From NCBI RefSeq assembly GCF_036088315.1, contig NZ_CP107996.1, positions 5,699,001-5,763,000 of the forward strand: a stretch of 64,000 bases of DNA, in the 5' to 3' direction. This DNA is from Streptomyces sp. NBC_00344 (GTDB lineage Bacteria; Actinomycetota; Actinomycetes; Streptomycetales; Streptomycetaceae). A model generated the notes under the pieces. That model searched no databases. It saw nothing but the letters and a program-made list of their open reading frames with translations, and was not told the DNA's origin. Numbering within the stretch: the stretch's first letter is position 1; every line of letters starts with the position of its first letter. Made by a program: the position numbers and the translations under genes. Positions 8,818 through 18,348 of the stretch are shown here, piece after piece.

Positions 8818-10212
8818 CTAGATGACGAGGGACAGCAGCAGGACGAAGATCATCGAGACGACCGAGATCAGGGTCTCCATCACCGACCAGGTCTTGAGCG
8901 TCTGCCCGACCGTCATTCCGAAGTACTCCTTCACCAGCCAGAAGCCCGCGTCATTGACATGGCTGAAGAAGAGCGAACCCGCGCCGATGGCGAGGACCAG
9001 CAGCGCCACATGCGCGCTGGACATGTCGGCGGCGAGCGGGGCGACCAGACCGGCCGCCGAGACCGTCGCCACGGTTGCCGAGCCGGTCGTCAGGCGTATC
9101 ACCACGGCTATCAGCCAGGCCAGCAGCAGCGCGGGAATCGACCAGTCCTTGGAGATGTCCAGAACCATCTGGCCCACACCGGAGTCGATCAGGGTCTGCT
9201 TGAAGCCGCCGCCGGCCCCGACGATCAGCAGCACGCCGGCGATCGGGGCGAGTGACTTCTCGGTGGTCGTCGCCATCCGGCCCTTGGTGAAGCCGGCGGC
9301 GCGGCCCAGCGTGAACATGGCCACGATCACAGCGGCCAGCAGGGCGATCAGGGGCGAACCGATGACGTCGAAGACACGCTGGACGGTGTCCGCGGGGTCG
9401 TCCACCACGACGTCGACGAGCGCCTTGGCCAGCATCAGCACGACGGGCAGCAACACGGTGGACACGGTGGCGGCGAAGCTGGGCAGCTTCCCGAGCTCGT
9501 CGGACGGGCGCTCCGGAATCATCCGGTCGGGGGCCTGGATGTCCACCCAGCGGGCCGCGTACCGGGAGAAGACGGGGCCCGCGATGATCACGGTCGGGAT
9601 GGCCACGAGCACACCGAGGGCGAGCGTGAGCCCCAGATTGGCGTGGACGGCGGCGACGGCCACCAGCGGGCCGGGGTGCGGTGGTATCAGACCGTGCATC
9701 ACGGAGAGGCCGGCGAGTGCGGGGATACCGATCCGCATCAGCGAGAAATTGCCGCGCTTGGCGACCAGCAGCACCACCGGAATCAGCAGCACGATGCCGA
9801 TCTCGAAGAAGAGCGGCAGTCCGACGATGGCAGCGATCAGCACCATCGCCCAGGGCATCATCCGCCGGCTGGCCCGGGCGAGGATGGTGTCGACGATCCG
9901 GTCGGCGCCCCCGGAGTCGGCGAGCAGCCGGCCGAGGATCGCGCCGAGCGCGATCAGCACACCGACGCTCGCCGTGGTGGTACCGAGACCCGTGGTGAAG
10001 CTGGTGATGACCTTGTCGAGCGGTGCGCCGGCCACGGCCCCCAGCACCAGCGACCCGATGGTCAGGGACAGGAAGGCGTGCAGCTTGAACTTCGTGATGA
10101 GCAGGACGATGACGGCGATGCCTGCGAGGACGGCGATCCCCAGCTGCGCATGGCCGGCCGAGGATATCGGCTCGACGTCCGCTGCCAGGATCTCGACGCT
10201 GAGACTGGACAC
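8818..10212 (-). CDS. gntP: GntP-family gluconate permease
   Basis: The 464-residue protein is almost wholly hydrophobic with about 12 to 14 helices. The PHPGP-containing loop (HGLIPPHPGPLVAVAAVHA) and the FFSHVNDAGFWLVKEYF block near the C-terminus are characteristic of the GntP/gluconate:H+ symporter family. It starts with GTG at 10212, with AAAGGA 7 nt upstream. It lies 33 nt downstream of gluconokinase, so uptake and phosphorylation are coupled in one transcript. Confidence 0.9.
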   Translation of the reverse strand: MSSLSVEILAADVEPISSAGHAQLGIAVLAGIAVIVLLITKFKLHAFLSLTIGSLVLGAVAGAPLDKVITSFTTGLGTTTASVGVLIALGAILGRLLADSGGADRIVDTILARASRRMMPWAMVLIAAIVGLPLFFEIGIVLLIPVVLLVAKRGNFSLMRIGIPALAGLSVMHGLIPPHPGPLVAVAAVHANLGLTLALGVLVAIPTVIIAGPVFSRYAARWVDIQAPDRMIPERPSDELGKLPSFAATVSTVLLPVVLMLAKALVDVVVDDPADTVQRVFDVIGSPLIALLAAVIVAMFTLGRAAGFTKGRMATTTEKSLAPIAGVLLIVGAGGGFKQTLIDSGVGQMVLDISKDWSIPALLLAWLIAVVIRLTTGSATVATVSAAGLVAPLAADMSSAHVALLVLAIGAGSLFFSHVNDAGFWLVKEYFGMTVGQTLKTWSVMETLISVVSMIFVLLLSLVI

Positions 10213-10245
10213 GGTGGAATCCTTTGACTTGTACGGTCTGGAGGC

Positions 10246-10755
10246 CTAGTCGCCGAGCCGGCGCAGCGCTGCCACGGCCCGCTCGGTGATCTCTTGTGGG
10301 GTTCCGGAGATGTCGACGGCGACGCCCGCCTCGTCGTCACCCAGCGGCTGGAGCGCCGCGAACTGCGAATCCAGCAGTGCGGTGGGCATGAAATGGCCCT
10401 TGCGTTCCTTCATCCGCTGTTCGATCAGCGCGCGGTCACCGGTCAGATGCAGAAAGACGGCACCGGGGGCCTCGCCCCGCAGCCGGTCGCGATAGGCGCG
10501 CTTGAGCGCCGAGCTGCTGACCACCCCGCCGAGCCCCGCACGGCTGTGCGCCCACTGCCCTATGGCGTCGAGCCAGGGCAGACGGTCCGCGTCGTCGAGG
10601 GGCGTGCCGGCGGACATCTTGGCGATGTTCGCCGGGGGGTGGAAGTCGTCGCCCTCGGCGTACGGAACGCCCAGCGCTTCGGCCAGCAGTGGACCGATCG
10701 TGGTCTTGCCGGTCCCTGCGACGCCCATCAGGACGACGACTCGGGGGGTGCTCAT
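10246..10755 (-). CDS. gntK: gluconokinase
   Basis: 169 residues, the usual length of bacterial GntK. The P-loop GVAGTGKT occupies residues 11-18. The GDDFHPPANIAKMSAGTPL-type block that follows and the KERKGHFMPTALLDSQFAAL region are hallmarks of this kinase family. It phosphorylates D-gluconate to 6-phosphogluconate with ATP, sending it to the pentose phosphate or Entner-Doudoroff route. First gene of the minus-strand operon, divergent from its likely regulator. Confidence 0.93.
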   Translation of the reverse strand: MSTPRVVVLMGVAGTGKTTIGPLLAEALGVPYAEGDDFHPPANIAKMSAGTPLDDADRLPWLDAIGQWAHSRAGLGGVVSSSALKRAYRDRLRGEAPGAVFLHLTGDRALIEQRMKERKGHFMPTALLDSQFAALQPLGDDEAGVAVDISGTPQEITERAVAALRRLGD

Positions 10756-10813
10756 CGGTGTTGCCTCGCTGTCTTCTTCGACATGGGTCCGTCGCGCAAC
10801 TGAAACCTATTGG

Positions 10814-10848
10814 TACGACGTATTCAAGAGTCTGTGACACACAAGTCA
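10814..10848. promoter_or_regulatory. candidate operators in gntK/gntR divergent gap
   Basis: The 133-bp gap holds two small inverted repeats: TACG-A-CGTA at 10814-10822 (inside TTGGTACGACGTATTCAA) and TGAC-N6-GTCA at 10835-10848. FadR-type GntR dimers bind short dyads of this size. Either could be the site through which the divergent regulator controls both genes. Visual inference only. Confidence 0.35.
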
Positions 10849-10888
10849 TACTTATTGGCAGGGGGAGCGGGACCCGTAGGCTGTCGCC

Positions 10889-11590
10889 ATGACCACTCAG
10901 GGCCGGGGGCTGCATGCCCATGTGCTGGAAAACCTCGGTCCGGCGATCACCTCGGGGGAGTATCCGCCGGGAAGCGTGCTGCGGACCGATGAGCTCGCCG
11001 AGCGCTTCGAGGTGTCCCGCACGGTGATCCGTGAGGTGGTCCGGGTCCTGGAGTCGATGCATCTCGTGGAATCGCGGCGCCGGGTCGGCGTGACCGTGCG
11101 GCCGACCGAGGCCTGGAACGTCTACGATCCGCAGGTCATCCGGTGGCGGCTGGCCGGCACCGACCGCTCGCGTCAGCTCCGGTCACTGACCGTTCTGCGG
11201 TACTCCGTCGAGCCCGTCGCCGCCGGGCTCGCGGCCCGGAACGCCACGGCTGAGCAGTGCGCCGCTCTCACCGAGCAGGCCCTCGGGATGGTCGCCACTT
11301 CGCGAGGTCACCAGTTGCCCGCCTATCTTGTGCACGACATCGCCTTCCACCGCCTCGTACTGCGCGGATCGGGCAACGAGATGTTCGCCAGGCTCGGCGA
11401 TGTGGTCGCCGAAGTGCTCACCGGGCGCACCGAGCACCAAGTGATGTACGAGAATCCGGACCCAGTGGCTGTGACCTTGCATGTGCAGGTTGCCGAGGCG
11501 GTACGGGAGGGGAATGCAAACCGCGCGGAGGAACTCACCAGAGAGATCGCGGTCGGCGCGCTGAAGGAGCTCGACATCCTCTCGCCCTGA
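10889..11590 (+). CDS. FadR/GntR-family regulator of gluconate genes
   Basis: 233 residues: a winged-helix GntR domain in the first 75 residues (LRTDELAERFEVSRTVIREVVRVLESM) and a C-terminal all-helical FCD ligand domain with the metal-binding style HDIAFHRLVLRGSGN segment. Such proteins usually repress the adjacent catabolic operon until a sugar-acid metabolite binds. It is divergent from gntK with 133 bp between them. The S. coelicolor protein at the equivalent place, which I recall as SCO1678, is described as a repressor of gluconate genes. Confidence 0.85.
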   Translation: MTTQGRGLHAHVLENLGPAITSGEYPPGSVLRTDELAERFEVSRTVIREVVRVLESMHLVESRRRVGVTVRPTEAWNVYDPQVIRWRLAGTDRSRQLRSLTVLRYSVEPVAAGLAARNATAEQCAALTEQALGMVATSRGHQLPAYLVHDIAFHRLVLRGSGNEMFARLGDVVAEVLTGRTEHQVMYENPDPVAVTLHVQVAEAVREGNANRAEELTREIAVGALKELDILSP

Positions 11591-11706
11591 CATATGGGCT
11601 TTCAAACGTTATGTGACAAACATTTCAATCGGTTCTCGTACCCCGTTCACCCCTCTACGCTGACGCCTTGATCGGCCGGTTTCCCCCACGTAAGGCGAAG
11701 CACCAC

Positions 11707-13149
11707 ATGAGTGACCGCACCACAACGGCGGCAGCGCCAACCCCGCACGTCGATGCCGGCGACCAGGGCTACAGCAAGGACCTGAAGTCCCGCCACATCA
11801 ACATGATCGCCATCGGCGGCGCCATCGGCACCGGGCTCTTCCTCGGGGCCGGCGGCCGGATGGCAGGTGCGGGGCCGTCCCTCGCCATCGCCTACGCGGT
11901 CTGCGGCGCCTTCGCCTTCTTCGTCGTACGGGCTCTGGGCGAGCTGGTCCTCTACCGCCCGTCCTCCGGCGCCTTCGTCAGCTACGCCCGTGAGTTCATG
12001 GGTGAGAAGGGCGCCTTCGCGGCCGGCTGGCTCTACTTCCTCAACTGGTCGACCACGGCTGTCGCCGACATCACGGCTGCCGCGACCTACGCGCACTTCT
12101 GGGCGATGTTCAGCTCGGTCCCGCAGTGGGTCTGCGCGCTGGTGGCGCTGGCCGTCGTACTCACCGCGAACCTGATCTCGGTGAAGTACTTCGGCGAGAT
12201 GGAGTTCTGGTTCGCGATCATCAAGGTCGCCGCGCTGGTTGTCTTCATGTGCATCGGGATCTTCCTCGTGGTCACCCAGCACTCGGTAGGCGGACACGCT
12301 CCGGGCCTCGCGACCATCGGCGACAACGGGGGCCTCTTCCCCCAGGGCGTGATGCCGATGATGCTGGTCATCCAGGGCGTCGTCTTCGCCTACGCCTCCG
12401 TCGAACTGTGCGGCGTCGCCGCGGGCGAGACCGAGAACCCCGGAAAGATCATCCCGAAGGCGATCAACTCGATCATGTGGCGGGTCGGCATCTTCTACGT
12501 CGGCTCGGTCGTGCTGCTGGCACTGCTGCTCCCGTACACGGCGTACTCCGACGGCGAGAGCCCCTTCGTCACGGTCCTCGGCAAGCTCGGTGTCCCCGGC
12601 GCGGCGGGCGTGATGAACCTGGTCGTGCTGACCGCGGCCCTCTCCAGCCTCAACTCCGGGCTGTACTCCACCGGCCGCATTCTGCGCTCGATGGCCCTGT
12701 CCGGTTCCGCTCCCCGTTTCACCGGCCGGCTCAACAAGGGCCAGGTGCCCTACGGCGGCATCCTGCTGACGGCAGGCTTCGGCGTGCTGGGTGTCATCCT
12801 CAACTACGTCGTCCCCGGCGAGGCCTTCGAAATCGTCCTCAACTTCGCTTCGATCGGCATCCTGGGCACCTGGGGCATGGTCATGATCTGCTCGCTGCTC
12901 TTCTGGCAGCGGTCGAAGGAGGGCCGGGTCAGCCGTCCGGCGTACCGGCTGCCGTGGGCTCCGTACACCCAGATCGTCACGCTCTGCTTCCTCGTCGGGG
13001 TGGTGTTCCTGATGTGGTGGGGCGGCGGAGTCGGCCGTACGACCGTGGAGTGTCTGCCGCTGATCGCCGCGGCTCTGGTCGGCGGCTGGTTCGTGGTACG
13101 CGGCCGTGTCGCGGCCATCGCCGCGGAGCGCCCGGGCCTGGAAGACTGA
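11707..13149 (+). CDS. amino-acid permease (APC superfamily, AAT type)
   Basis: The 480-residue product begins with a polar tail and the diagnostic [20 protein letters not shown] motif of the AAT group (enteric aromatic, asparagine, GABA and proline permeases). It continues with about 12 transmembrane helices and the [19 protein letters not shown] loop. It is a proton-coupled amino-acid importer in the membrane; L-asparagine, GABA or D-serine are the usual ligands of close relatives. The ATG at 11707 follows a purine-rich stretch; an upstream in-frame start at 11668 lacks a good ribosome site. Confidence 0.87.
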   Translation: MSDRTTTAAAPTPHVDAGDQGYSKDLKSRHINMIAIGGAIGTGLFLGAGGRMAGAGPSLAIAYAVCGAFAFFVVRALGELVLYRPSSGAFVSYAREFMGEKGAFAAGWLYFLNWSTTAVADITAAATYAHFWAMFSSVPQWVCALVALAVVLTANLISVKYFGEMEFWFAIIKVAALVVFMCIGIFLVVTQHSVGGHAPGLATIGDNGGLFPQGVMPMMLVIQGVVFAYASVELCGVAAGETENPGKIIPKAINSIMWRVGIFYVGSVVLLALLLPYTAYSDGESPFVTVLGKLGVPGAAGVMNLVVLTAALSSLNSGLYSTGRILRSMALSGSAPRFTGRLNKGQVPYGGILLTAGFGVLGVILNYVVPGEAFEIVLNFASIGILGTWGMVMICSLLFWQRSKEGRVSRPAYRLPWAPYTQIVTLCFLVGVVFLMWWGGGVGRTTVECLPLIAAALVGGWFVVRGRVAAIAAERPGLED

Positions 13150-13189
13150 AGCGGCATACCGTTCGGTGACACGGAAGGCTGTTGAAGGC

Positions 13190-14278
13190 ATGACGCAGCA
13201 GGTCCAAGGGGTCGTGGCCCCCGGCAAGAACGAGCCGCTCCGCGTGGAGACGATCCTGGTCCCTGACCCGGGCCCCGGGGAGGCCGTGGTGAAGATCCAG
13301 GCCTGCGGGGTCTGTCACACGGATCTCCACTACAAGCAGGGCGGGATCAACGACGACTTCCCGTTCCTGCTCGGACACGAGGCGGCCGGGGTCGTGGAGT
13401 CGGTGGGCGAACGCGTGGACGACGTCGCGCCGGGCGACTTCGTGATCCTCAACTGGCGCGCCGTGTGCGGCCAGTGCCGGGCCTGTCTGCGCGGCCGGCC
13501 GCAGTACTGCTTCGACACGCACAACGCGAAGCAGAAGATGACACTGGCCGACGGCACCGAGCTCTCGGCCGCGCTGGGCATCGGGGCCTTCGCCGAGAAG
13601 ACCCTGGTCGCCGCGGGGCAGTGCACCAAGGTCGACCCGTCCGTCTCGCCCGCGGTGGCGGGACTGCTGGGCTGCGGGGTGATGGCCGGTATCGGCGCCG
13701 CCATCAACACCGGACAGGTCGGCCGGGGTGACTCGGTCGCGGTCATCGGCTGCGGCGGTGTCGGGGACGCTGCCGTCGTCGGGGCGCGGCTGGCCGGCGC
13801 GGCCAGGATCATCGCCGTCGACATCGACGACAGGAAGCTCGCCACCGCGCGGAAGATGGGCGCGACCCATACCGTCAACTCCCGTACGTCGGACCCGGTC
13901 GAGGCCGTCCGGGAGCTGACCGGTGGCTTCGGCGCCGATGTGGTGATCGAGGCGGTGGGCCGCCCGGAGACGTACCAGCAGGCCTTCTACGCCCGCGATC
14001 TGGCCGGCACGGTCGTTCTGGTGGGCGTACCGACACCCGAGATGCGCCTGGAGCTCCCGCTGCTCGACGTCTTCGGGCGCGGCGGCTCGCTCAAGTCCTC
14101 CTGGTACGGGGACTGTCTGCCGTCCCGTGACTTCCCGATGCTCATCGATCTGCACCAGCAGGGCCGGATCGACCTCGGCGCCTTCGTCACCGAGACCATC
14201 CGGCTCGACGAGGTGGAGAAGGCCTTCGAGCGGATGCACGAGGGCGATGTACTGCGGTCGGTGGTGGAGTTCCGATGA
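13190..14278 (+). CDS. S-(hydroxymethyl)mycothiol dehydrogenase
   Basis: A 362-residue zinc alcohol dehydrogenase with catalytic ligands C42, H63 and E64, structural cysteines C93, C96, C99 and C107, and Rossmann motif IGCGGVGD. The sequence and length match the mycothiol-dependent formaldehyde dehydrogenase (MscR/AdhE2) of actinobacteria, which oxidises the formaldehyde-mycothiol adduct to S-formylmycothiol with NAD. It overlaps the downstream metallo-hydrolase by 4 bp (ATGA), the usual pairing for formaldehyde detoxification. Mycothiol supply is consistent with mshC in the same window. Confidence 0.9.
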   Translation: MTQQVQGVVAPGKNEPLRVETILVPDPGPGEAVVKIQACGVCHTDLHYKQGGINDDFPFLLGHEAAGVVESVGERVDDVAPGDFVILNWRAVCGQCRACLRGRPQYCFDTHNAKQKMTLADGTELSAALGIGAFAEKTLVAAGQCTKVDPSVSPAVAGLLGCGVMAGIGAAINTGQVGRGDSVAVIGCGGVGDAAVVGARLAGAARIIAVDIDDRKLATARKMGATHTVNSRTSDPVEAVRELTGGFGADVVIEAVGRPETYQQAFYARDLAGTVVLVGVPTPEMRLELPLLDVFGRGGSLKSSWYGDCLPSRDFPMLIDLHQQGRIDLGAFVTETIRLDEVEKAFERMHEGDVLRSVVEFR

Positions 14279-14904
14279 CCGCTCGCATCGACCGCCTCGT
14301 CACATCGGGAACCTTCTCGCTCGACGGCGGCACCTGGGACGTGGACAACAACGTCTGGATCGTCGGTGACGACCGGGAGGCGATCGTCATCGACGCCGCC
14401 CATGACGCCGGTGCCATCGAGGCCGCGCTGGCCGGGCGCACCCTGCGCGCCATCGTCTGCACCCATGCGCACAACGACCACATCGACGCGGCGCCCGCGC
14501 TCGCCGCTGCGACCGGGGCGCCGGTCCTGCTGCATCCCGACGATCTCGCACTGTGGCGGCTGACCCATCCCGACCGGGCCCCTGACGGCGAACTCGCCGA
14601 CGGGCAGACGCTGTCGGTCGCCGGAACCGAACTGACGGTGCTGCACACCCCAGGCCATGCCCCGGGCGCGGTCTGCCTGTACGCACCGGCGCTGGCCAGC
14701 GTCTTCACCGGGGACACCCTCTTCCAGGGCGGGCCCGGTGCGACCGGACGGTCCTTCTCGGACTTCCCGACGATCGTCGCGTCGATCCGTGACCGGCTGC
14801 TGACCCTGGACGCGGACACCGCGGTCCTCACCGGTCACGGCGACCCGACCAGCATCGGTGCCGAGGCCCCCGGCCTGCCGGAATGGCTGGCGCGCGGCCA
14901 CTGA
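14275..14904 (+). CDS. MBL-fold metallo-hydrolase linked to formaldehyde detoxification
   Basis: 209 residues with the binuclear metal motif THAHNDH at residues 63-69, a second histidine at HTPGHAPG, an aspartate at FTGDTLF and a terminal TGHGDP histidine. This is the glyoxalase II-like hydrolase shape. Direct ATGA overlap with the mycothiol dehydrogenase suggests it hydrolyses S-formylmycothiol or a related thioester, freeing formate and mycothiol. The fold and pairing are clear; the exact substrate is inference. Confidence 0.85.
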   Translation: MTARIDRLVTSGTFSLDGGTWDVDNNVWIVGDDREAIVIDAAHDAGAIEAALAGRTLRAIVCTHAHNDHIDAAPALAAATGAPVLLHPDDLALWRLTHPDRAPDGELADGQTLSVAGTELTVLHTPGHAPGAVCLYAPALASVFTGDTLFQGGPGATGRSFSDFPTIVASIRDRLLTLDADTAVLTGHGDPTSIGAEAPGLPEWLARGH

Positions 14905-14917
14905 ACCACCCCGGCCG

Positions 14918-15724
14918 CTATGCCTTGCGGGCGACACCCACCCAGCCGGGAATCGGGTCGTCGCCCGCGACCGGCACCGGCTCGCCCAGCTCGGACTTCC
15001 ACTCGGCGGCCAGCGCGACACCTGGCTCGACCAGTTCGAATCCGGTGAAGAACCGGGCGGTCTCCTCGCGTGAGCGGGGCCGCAGGGTGAGCCCGCGGGC
15101 GCGGTACATCTCGACGGCCCTGGCCGAGCCGCCGGGGTCGAAGTCTCCCGTCACATGGGAGACGACGACGCAGCTGCCCGGAGACAGCGGTTCCATCAGC
15201 GTGTTGACCAGCTGGTAGGCGTCCTCGTCGGCCACGAAGTGCAGCAGGGCCACCAGGGACAGTGAGATCGGCCGGCTGAAGTCGAGGACCTTCCCGGCTG
15301 CCTCGATGATGGAGTCCGGCTCCCGCGCGTCGGCCTGGATGTAGTCCGTCGCGCCCTCGGGGGTGGAGCGCAGCAACGCCGAGGCGTGGGCCAGCACGAT
15401 CGGATCGTTGTCGCAGTAGACGATGCGGGCGTCCGGGGCGCTCCGCTGGGCGATCTGGTGCAGGTTGGGCTCGGTGGGTATGCCGGTTCCGATGTCGAGG
15501 AACTGCCGGATGCCGGCCTCCGCGGCCCAGCGAGTGGCACGGTGCATGAACGCCCGGTTGACCCGGGCCATCTCCTTGCCCCGGGAATCGAGGGCGAGGA
15601 GTTGCTCGGCCATCTCCTGGTCGACGGGGTAGTTGTCCTTGCCGCCGAGGAACCAGTCGTACATCCGTGCGGGATGTGGCTTGCTGGTGTCGATCCGGAT
15701 GTCCTGAGGGTCTGCTCCGGTCAT
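14918..15724 (-). CDS. SAM-dependent methyltransferase, DUF574 family
   Basis: 268 residues. The N-terminal signature MYDWFLGGKDNYP (21-33) and the SAM-binding FLDIGTG (75-81) define the DUF574 family, abundant in Streptomyces and usually without a known substrate. A later acidic loop (YCDNDPIVLAHA) would hold the SAM ribose. The gene is followed on the same strand by nothing obvious and lies downstream of the DUF397/HTH pair, with 50 bp between. Confidence 0.87.
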   Translation of the reverse strand: MTGADPQDIRIDTSKPHPARMYDWFLGGKDNYPVDQEMAEQLLALDSRGKEMARVNRAFMHRATRWAAEAGIRQFLDIGTGIPTEPNLHQIAQRSAPDARIVYCDNDPIVLAHASALLRSTPEGATDYIQADAREPDSIIEAAGKVLDFSRPISLSLVALLHFVADEDAYQLVNTLMEPLSPGSCVVVSHVTGDFDPGGSARAVEMYRARGLTLRPRSREETARFFTGFELVEPGVALAAEWKSELGEPVPVAGDDPIPGWVGVARKA

Positions 15725-15774
15725 CGGGCGCTCCGTAAGGGTAGGACGATGCAGGACAGGGACGACGCGTCCGT

Positions 15775-16011
15775 TCAGGTCAGAAGGAAGTCGGCCTGGC
15801 CGGACTTGGCGCCCTGGATGAAGGCCGCCACCTCGCCCGGCGAGTAGATGAGCGCGGGGCCTTCAGGGTCTGCGGACTGGCGTACGGCGACACGGCCGTC
15901 GGCCAGTTTCATGGCCTCGACACAGTTGCCCCCGTTGCCACCGCTCCACGGCTTGTGCCAGCCTTCCGCGCCGAGATCGGCGGCAGGCATGCCGTTGTAT
16001 ATGCGATCCAT
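15775..16011 (-). CDS. DUF397 domain-containing protein
   Basis: 78 residues. The DUF397 pattern is visible: W-H-K-P-W-S-G near residue 20, then GNCVEAMKLADGRVAVRQS and a C-terminal VAAFIQGAKSG. In Streptomyces these small proteins accompany HTH-DUF5753 regulators in many paralogous pairs and take part in developmental regulation (whiJ/bldB-like systems). Its ATG overlaps the stop of the HTH gene (TAATG), so the two are translationally coupled. Confidence 0.88.
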   Translation of the reverse strand: MDRIYNGMPAADLGAEGWHKPWSGGNGGNCVEAMKLADGRVAVRQSADPEGPALIYSPGEVAAFIQGAKSGQADFLLT

Positions 16012-16886
16012 TACAGCTCCTTGCGGAAATCCTTGAGGATCTCCTTCGTGCGTTGTGCAGTGGCGGCCTGAGCCGCCATGCGGTCCATGACCTCGAGGTG
16101 GGCAGCCACCTCTTGACGCGCGTCGAGATAGACGGCGCCGGTCAGGTACTCGCTGTAGACCATGTCGGGCAGTTCGGGTACGGCGAAACGGAAGAGAACG
16201 AAGGGGCCGTACGTCCCCGGGTGGTGGCCGCCGCTGAACTCCGCGATCTGCAGGGTGATGTGCGGCTGGTCGGCTGCCTGGAGCAGCCGGTCGACCTGCG
16301 CACGCATGACCTCGGGGCCGCCGGCATGGCGCCGCAGGACCGTCTCGTCCATCACCACCCAGAACGAAGGGGCGTCCGGCCGGGTCAGCAGGGACTGCCG
16401 CTCCATCCGCAGCGCCACATGCCGGTCGATGTCCTCGGGCCTGGTCTCGCCCACGGCGCCGCTCCGCATCACCGCACGTGCGTAGTCCTCGGTCTGCAGC
16501 AGACCGGGCACGAAGTGCGGTTCGTACGCCCTGATGAGTGCCGCGGCGCCCTCCAGACTGACGTACATGCTGAACCAGTCGGGCAGGATCCCGTGGAAAC
16601 GCTGCCACCAACCGGGCTGATTGGCCTCTTCCGTCAACTCGACGAAGGCGTCGGCCTCGGCCTCGGTGTTTCCGTACGCTCGCAGCAGTAGCTGCACATA
16701 CGGGATCTTCAGAGCCACCTCGGCGGTCTCCATCCGGCGGATGGTGGCCGGGGCGACTCTGAGTACCTTGGCAGCCTGTTCGCGACTCAGGCCGGCCCGC
16801 TCGCGCAGTTCCTGCAAGCGTTTTCCGAGCACGACCTGGCCAACGGTCGGGGCGGACCGCGGCTCACTCAACTGAGACCTCCACAT
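16011..16886 (-). CDS. XRE helix-turn-helix / DUF5753 transcriptional regulator
   Basis: 291 residues: an N-terminal Xre-type HTH (LGKRLQELRERAGLSREQAA through TIRRMETAE, about 22-60), then the DUF5753 domain recognisable by PGLLQTEDYARAVM and the QIAEFSGGHHPGTYGPFVLF region. Proteins of this type (WhiJ-like) bind DNA and are modulated by a partner DUF397 protein, here the next gene. The ATPase gene across the 186-bp divergent gap completes the common Streptomyces triplet. Confidence 0.88.
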   Translation of the reverse strand: MWRSQLSEPRSAPTVGQVVLGKRLQELRERAGLSREQAAKVLRVAPATIRRMETAEVALKIPYVQLLLRAYGNTEAEADAFVELTEEANQPGWWQRFHGILPDWFSMYVSLEGAAALIRAYEPHFVPGLLQTEDYARAVMRSGAVGETRPEDIDRHVALRMERQSLLTRPDAPSFWVVMDETVLRRHAGGPEVMRAQVDRLLQAADQPHITLQIAEFSGGHHPGTYGPFVLFRFAVPELPDMVYSEYLTGAVYLDARQEVAAHLEVMDRMAAQAATAQRTKEILKDFRKEL

Positions 16887-17072
16887 GGGCAGTTGTCAGC
16901 AGTGTGCCATGTCCATCCAATCAGGGAAACGGCACTCTGAACTTTTCAAAGTGCCTCTTGCCAAGGTGTCCGTGACGGAGGAGAGTGGAGCGGTGAACCA
17001 GTTACGGGACTGGCGCGCGCCCATGGGGGAAGGCGTGACGGTCGCCGTTCCCCCCACCGTGAGGATTCGGTC

Positions 17073-17531
17073 GTGGCTCCAGGCACTGCGCTCGTCCCCC
17101 AGCTCATCGACCGGTGCCCCGGAAGTGATGTACGGCGCTACGTATTCGAATTACCCGCACGCACCGATTCCGTCGCCCGCGCCCGCCGGCTGGCACGGAA
17201 CCGGCTCGCCTGCTGGGACTTCTCCGAGAACGCCAGCGACACTGCTCTGCTGATCATCTCCGAGCTGGTCACCAACGCGGTCGTACACACCGCGGGCGAT
17301 CATGTGGCCTGCGAACTGCGGGACAACGGGGGGAAGTTGCGCATCGCGATACAGGACCAGGGGCATGCATCCGGCGGCCCGCAGCTCTGTCTCTCCCCGC
17401 AGGGCGAACACGGTCGCGGACTGCTTCTGGTCGACGCGGTGAGCAGCGCCTGGGGTGTCAGGGAAGCACTCCACGGCCCGGGGCGGCTGGTCTGGGCGGA
17501 GCTGGCGCACGACACGGGGCGTCCGTGCTGA
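17073..17531 (+). CDS. anti-sigma-factor-like ATP-binding protein (HATPase_c_2)
   Basis: 152 residues with the GHKL ATPase features of RsbW/SpoIIAB-like proteins: ISELVTNAVVHT (N box), a degenerate IQDQGHASG (G1), and the EHGRGLLLVDAVSSAWGV (G2) block. Such single-domain kinases bind and inactivate sigma factors or their antagonists. It starts with GTG at 17073 and is divergent from the HTH-DUF397 pair, a conserved arrangement in Streptomyces. Confidence 0.83.
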   Translation: MAPGTALVPQLIDRCPGSDVRRYVFELPARTDSVARARRLARNRLACWDFSENASDTALLIISELVTNAVVHTAGDHVACELRDNGGKLRIAIQDQGHASGGPQLCLSPQGEHGRGLLLVDAVSSAWGVREALHGPGRLVWAELAHDTGRPC

Positions 17532-17872
17532 GAACCGCGCTGGCACGCGTACCCACGCTCTCCACTCCGCTCGGCTGTGACGCCGTGGGGGTGCCCGAGT
17601 ACCACGGCTTCCGGCTGCTGGCCCGACTGCCCAAGCCCGGCTGCGTCTTCGCCGACGACGACTGGTGGTGGTGGATCGTACCCGCAGGCTCCGACCTCGA
17701 ACTCGCCTGGCCGCCCCAGGTGCGCTACGCCGCCGGTGCGCGCGTCCCGGCCGCACGTCCGCGCCTGCTGCACTGGCCGCAGGACTCGCTGCCGTACACC
17801 CCGCCGATCCCGCTCTACCTGATGGTATGTCAGCTCACCGGCGCGGTCCCGCAGTGGGCTGACCTTCACTGA
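17525..17872 (+). CDS. small hypothetical protein
   Basis: 115 residues starting with GTG inside the end of the ATPase gene (7-bp overlap). No domain recognised. The striking feature is an acidic-then-tryptophan cluster, DDDWWWWIVP, at residues 44-53, and a proline-rich C-terminus (PQDSLPYTPPIPLYLMV). The overlap and same strand make it a likely partner of the ATPase. Function unknown. Confidence 0.65.
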   Translation: MLRTALARVPTLSTPLGCDAVGVPEYHGFRLLARLPKPGCVFADDDWWWWIVPAGSDLELAWPPQVRYAAGARVPAARPRLLHWPQDSLPYTPPIPLYLMVCQLTGAVPQWADLH

Positions 17873-18218
17873 ACTTCCTGCCGCCGCTCACCCCTGGCGA
17901 CCGCGATCACGCCGGTGAGGCCGGCCGGCCCTTCCGGGTCCTGTTCGCCGGCCGGTGAGGCAGGCCCCGCATGGCGGCCCCGGCGCGCGACGTGACGGTT
18001 CCGGAGGACGCGGGCACCGGGCGTCGGGCGCGGAGATCCAGAAACCGATCACGGTGGGCTCCGCCGTGGCGCGCACGGGCGGTGGGGTGAGCAGTACCCG
18101 TTCCGGCTCACCCGGAGCTTCACGCCGTCGTCATCGAAGACGGCGGGGGATGCGGGCGCCGCCGACGCTCCTGGCGGACTGCCGTCGGCGCCCGGACCAC
18201 CGACCACGAAACGCAGAA
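17873..18218. other. gene-free stretch
   Basis: About 350 bp between the small hypothetical protein and the tRNA terminator. No convincing coding frame was seen. It contains an 11-bp direct repeat GCCGGTGAGGC at 17911-17921 and 17951-17961, of no assigned role. Confidence 0.5.
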
Positions 18219-18245
18219 GGTGCCGACCGGAATCCGGTCGGCACC
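18219..18245 (-). terminator. terminator of tRNA-Leu
   Basis: A perfect 12-bp stem (GGTGCCGACCGG at 18219-18230 with CCGGTCGGCACC at 18234-18245, loop AAT) begins 18 nt after the tRNA 3' end on the minus strand. A CTTCTGCGTTT run follows it. Confidence 0.75.
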
Positions 18246-18263
18246 GTCAAAGACGATCTTGCG

Positions 18264-18348
18264 TGTCCGAGGGGGGACTTGAACCCCCACGCCCGATAAA
18301 GGGCACTAGCACCTCAAGCTAGCGCGTCTGCCATTCCGCCACCCGGAC
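18264..18348 (-). tRNA. tRNA-Leu (anticodon GAG)
   Basis: Read on the minus strand, acceptor strands GTCCGGG and CTCGGAC pair over 7 bp with one G-T. The anticodon arm CTAGC-TTGAGGT-GCTAG shows GAG. A long variable arm (TGCCCTTTATCGGGCG) and a GGGGGTTCAAGTCCCCC T arm complete a class II leucine tRNA of 85 nt. CCA is not encoded. Confidence 0.95.

Noticed and set aside
11647..13227. 526-codon minus-strand frame over the amino-acid permease
   Set aside because: Antisense shadow, charged composition, no domain.
17911..17961. Direct repeat GCCGGTGAGGC as an attachment site
   Set aside because: Eleven bases, in very GC-rich DNA, no integrase nearby; probably chance.
17873..18299. Several short plus-strand frames between the small hypothetical gene and the tRNA
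   Set aside because: Arginine-rich translations of GC-rich noncoding DNA, and one runs through the tRNA gene.
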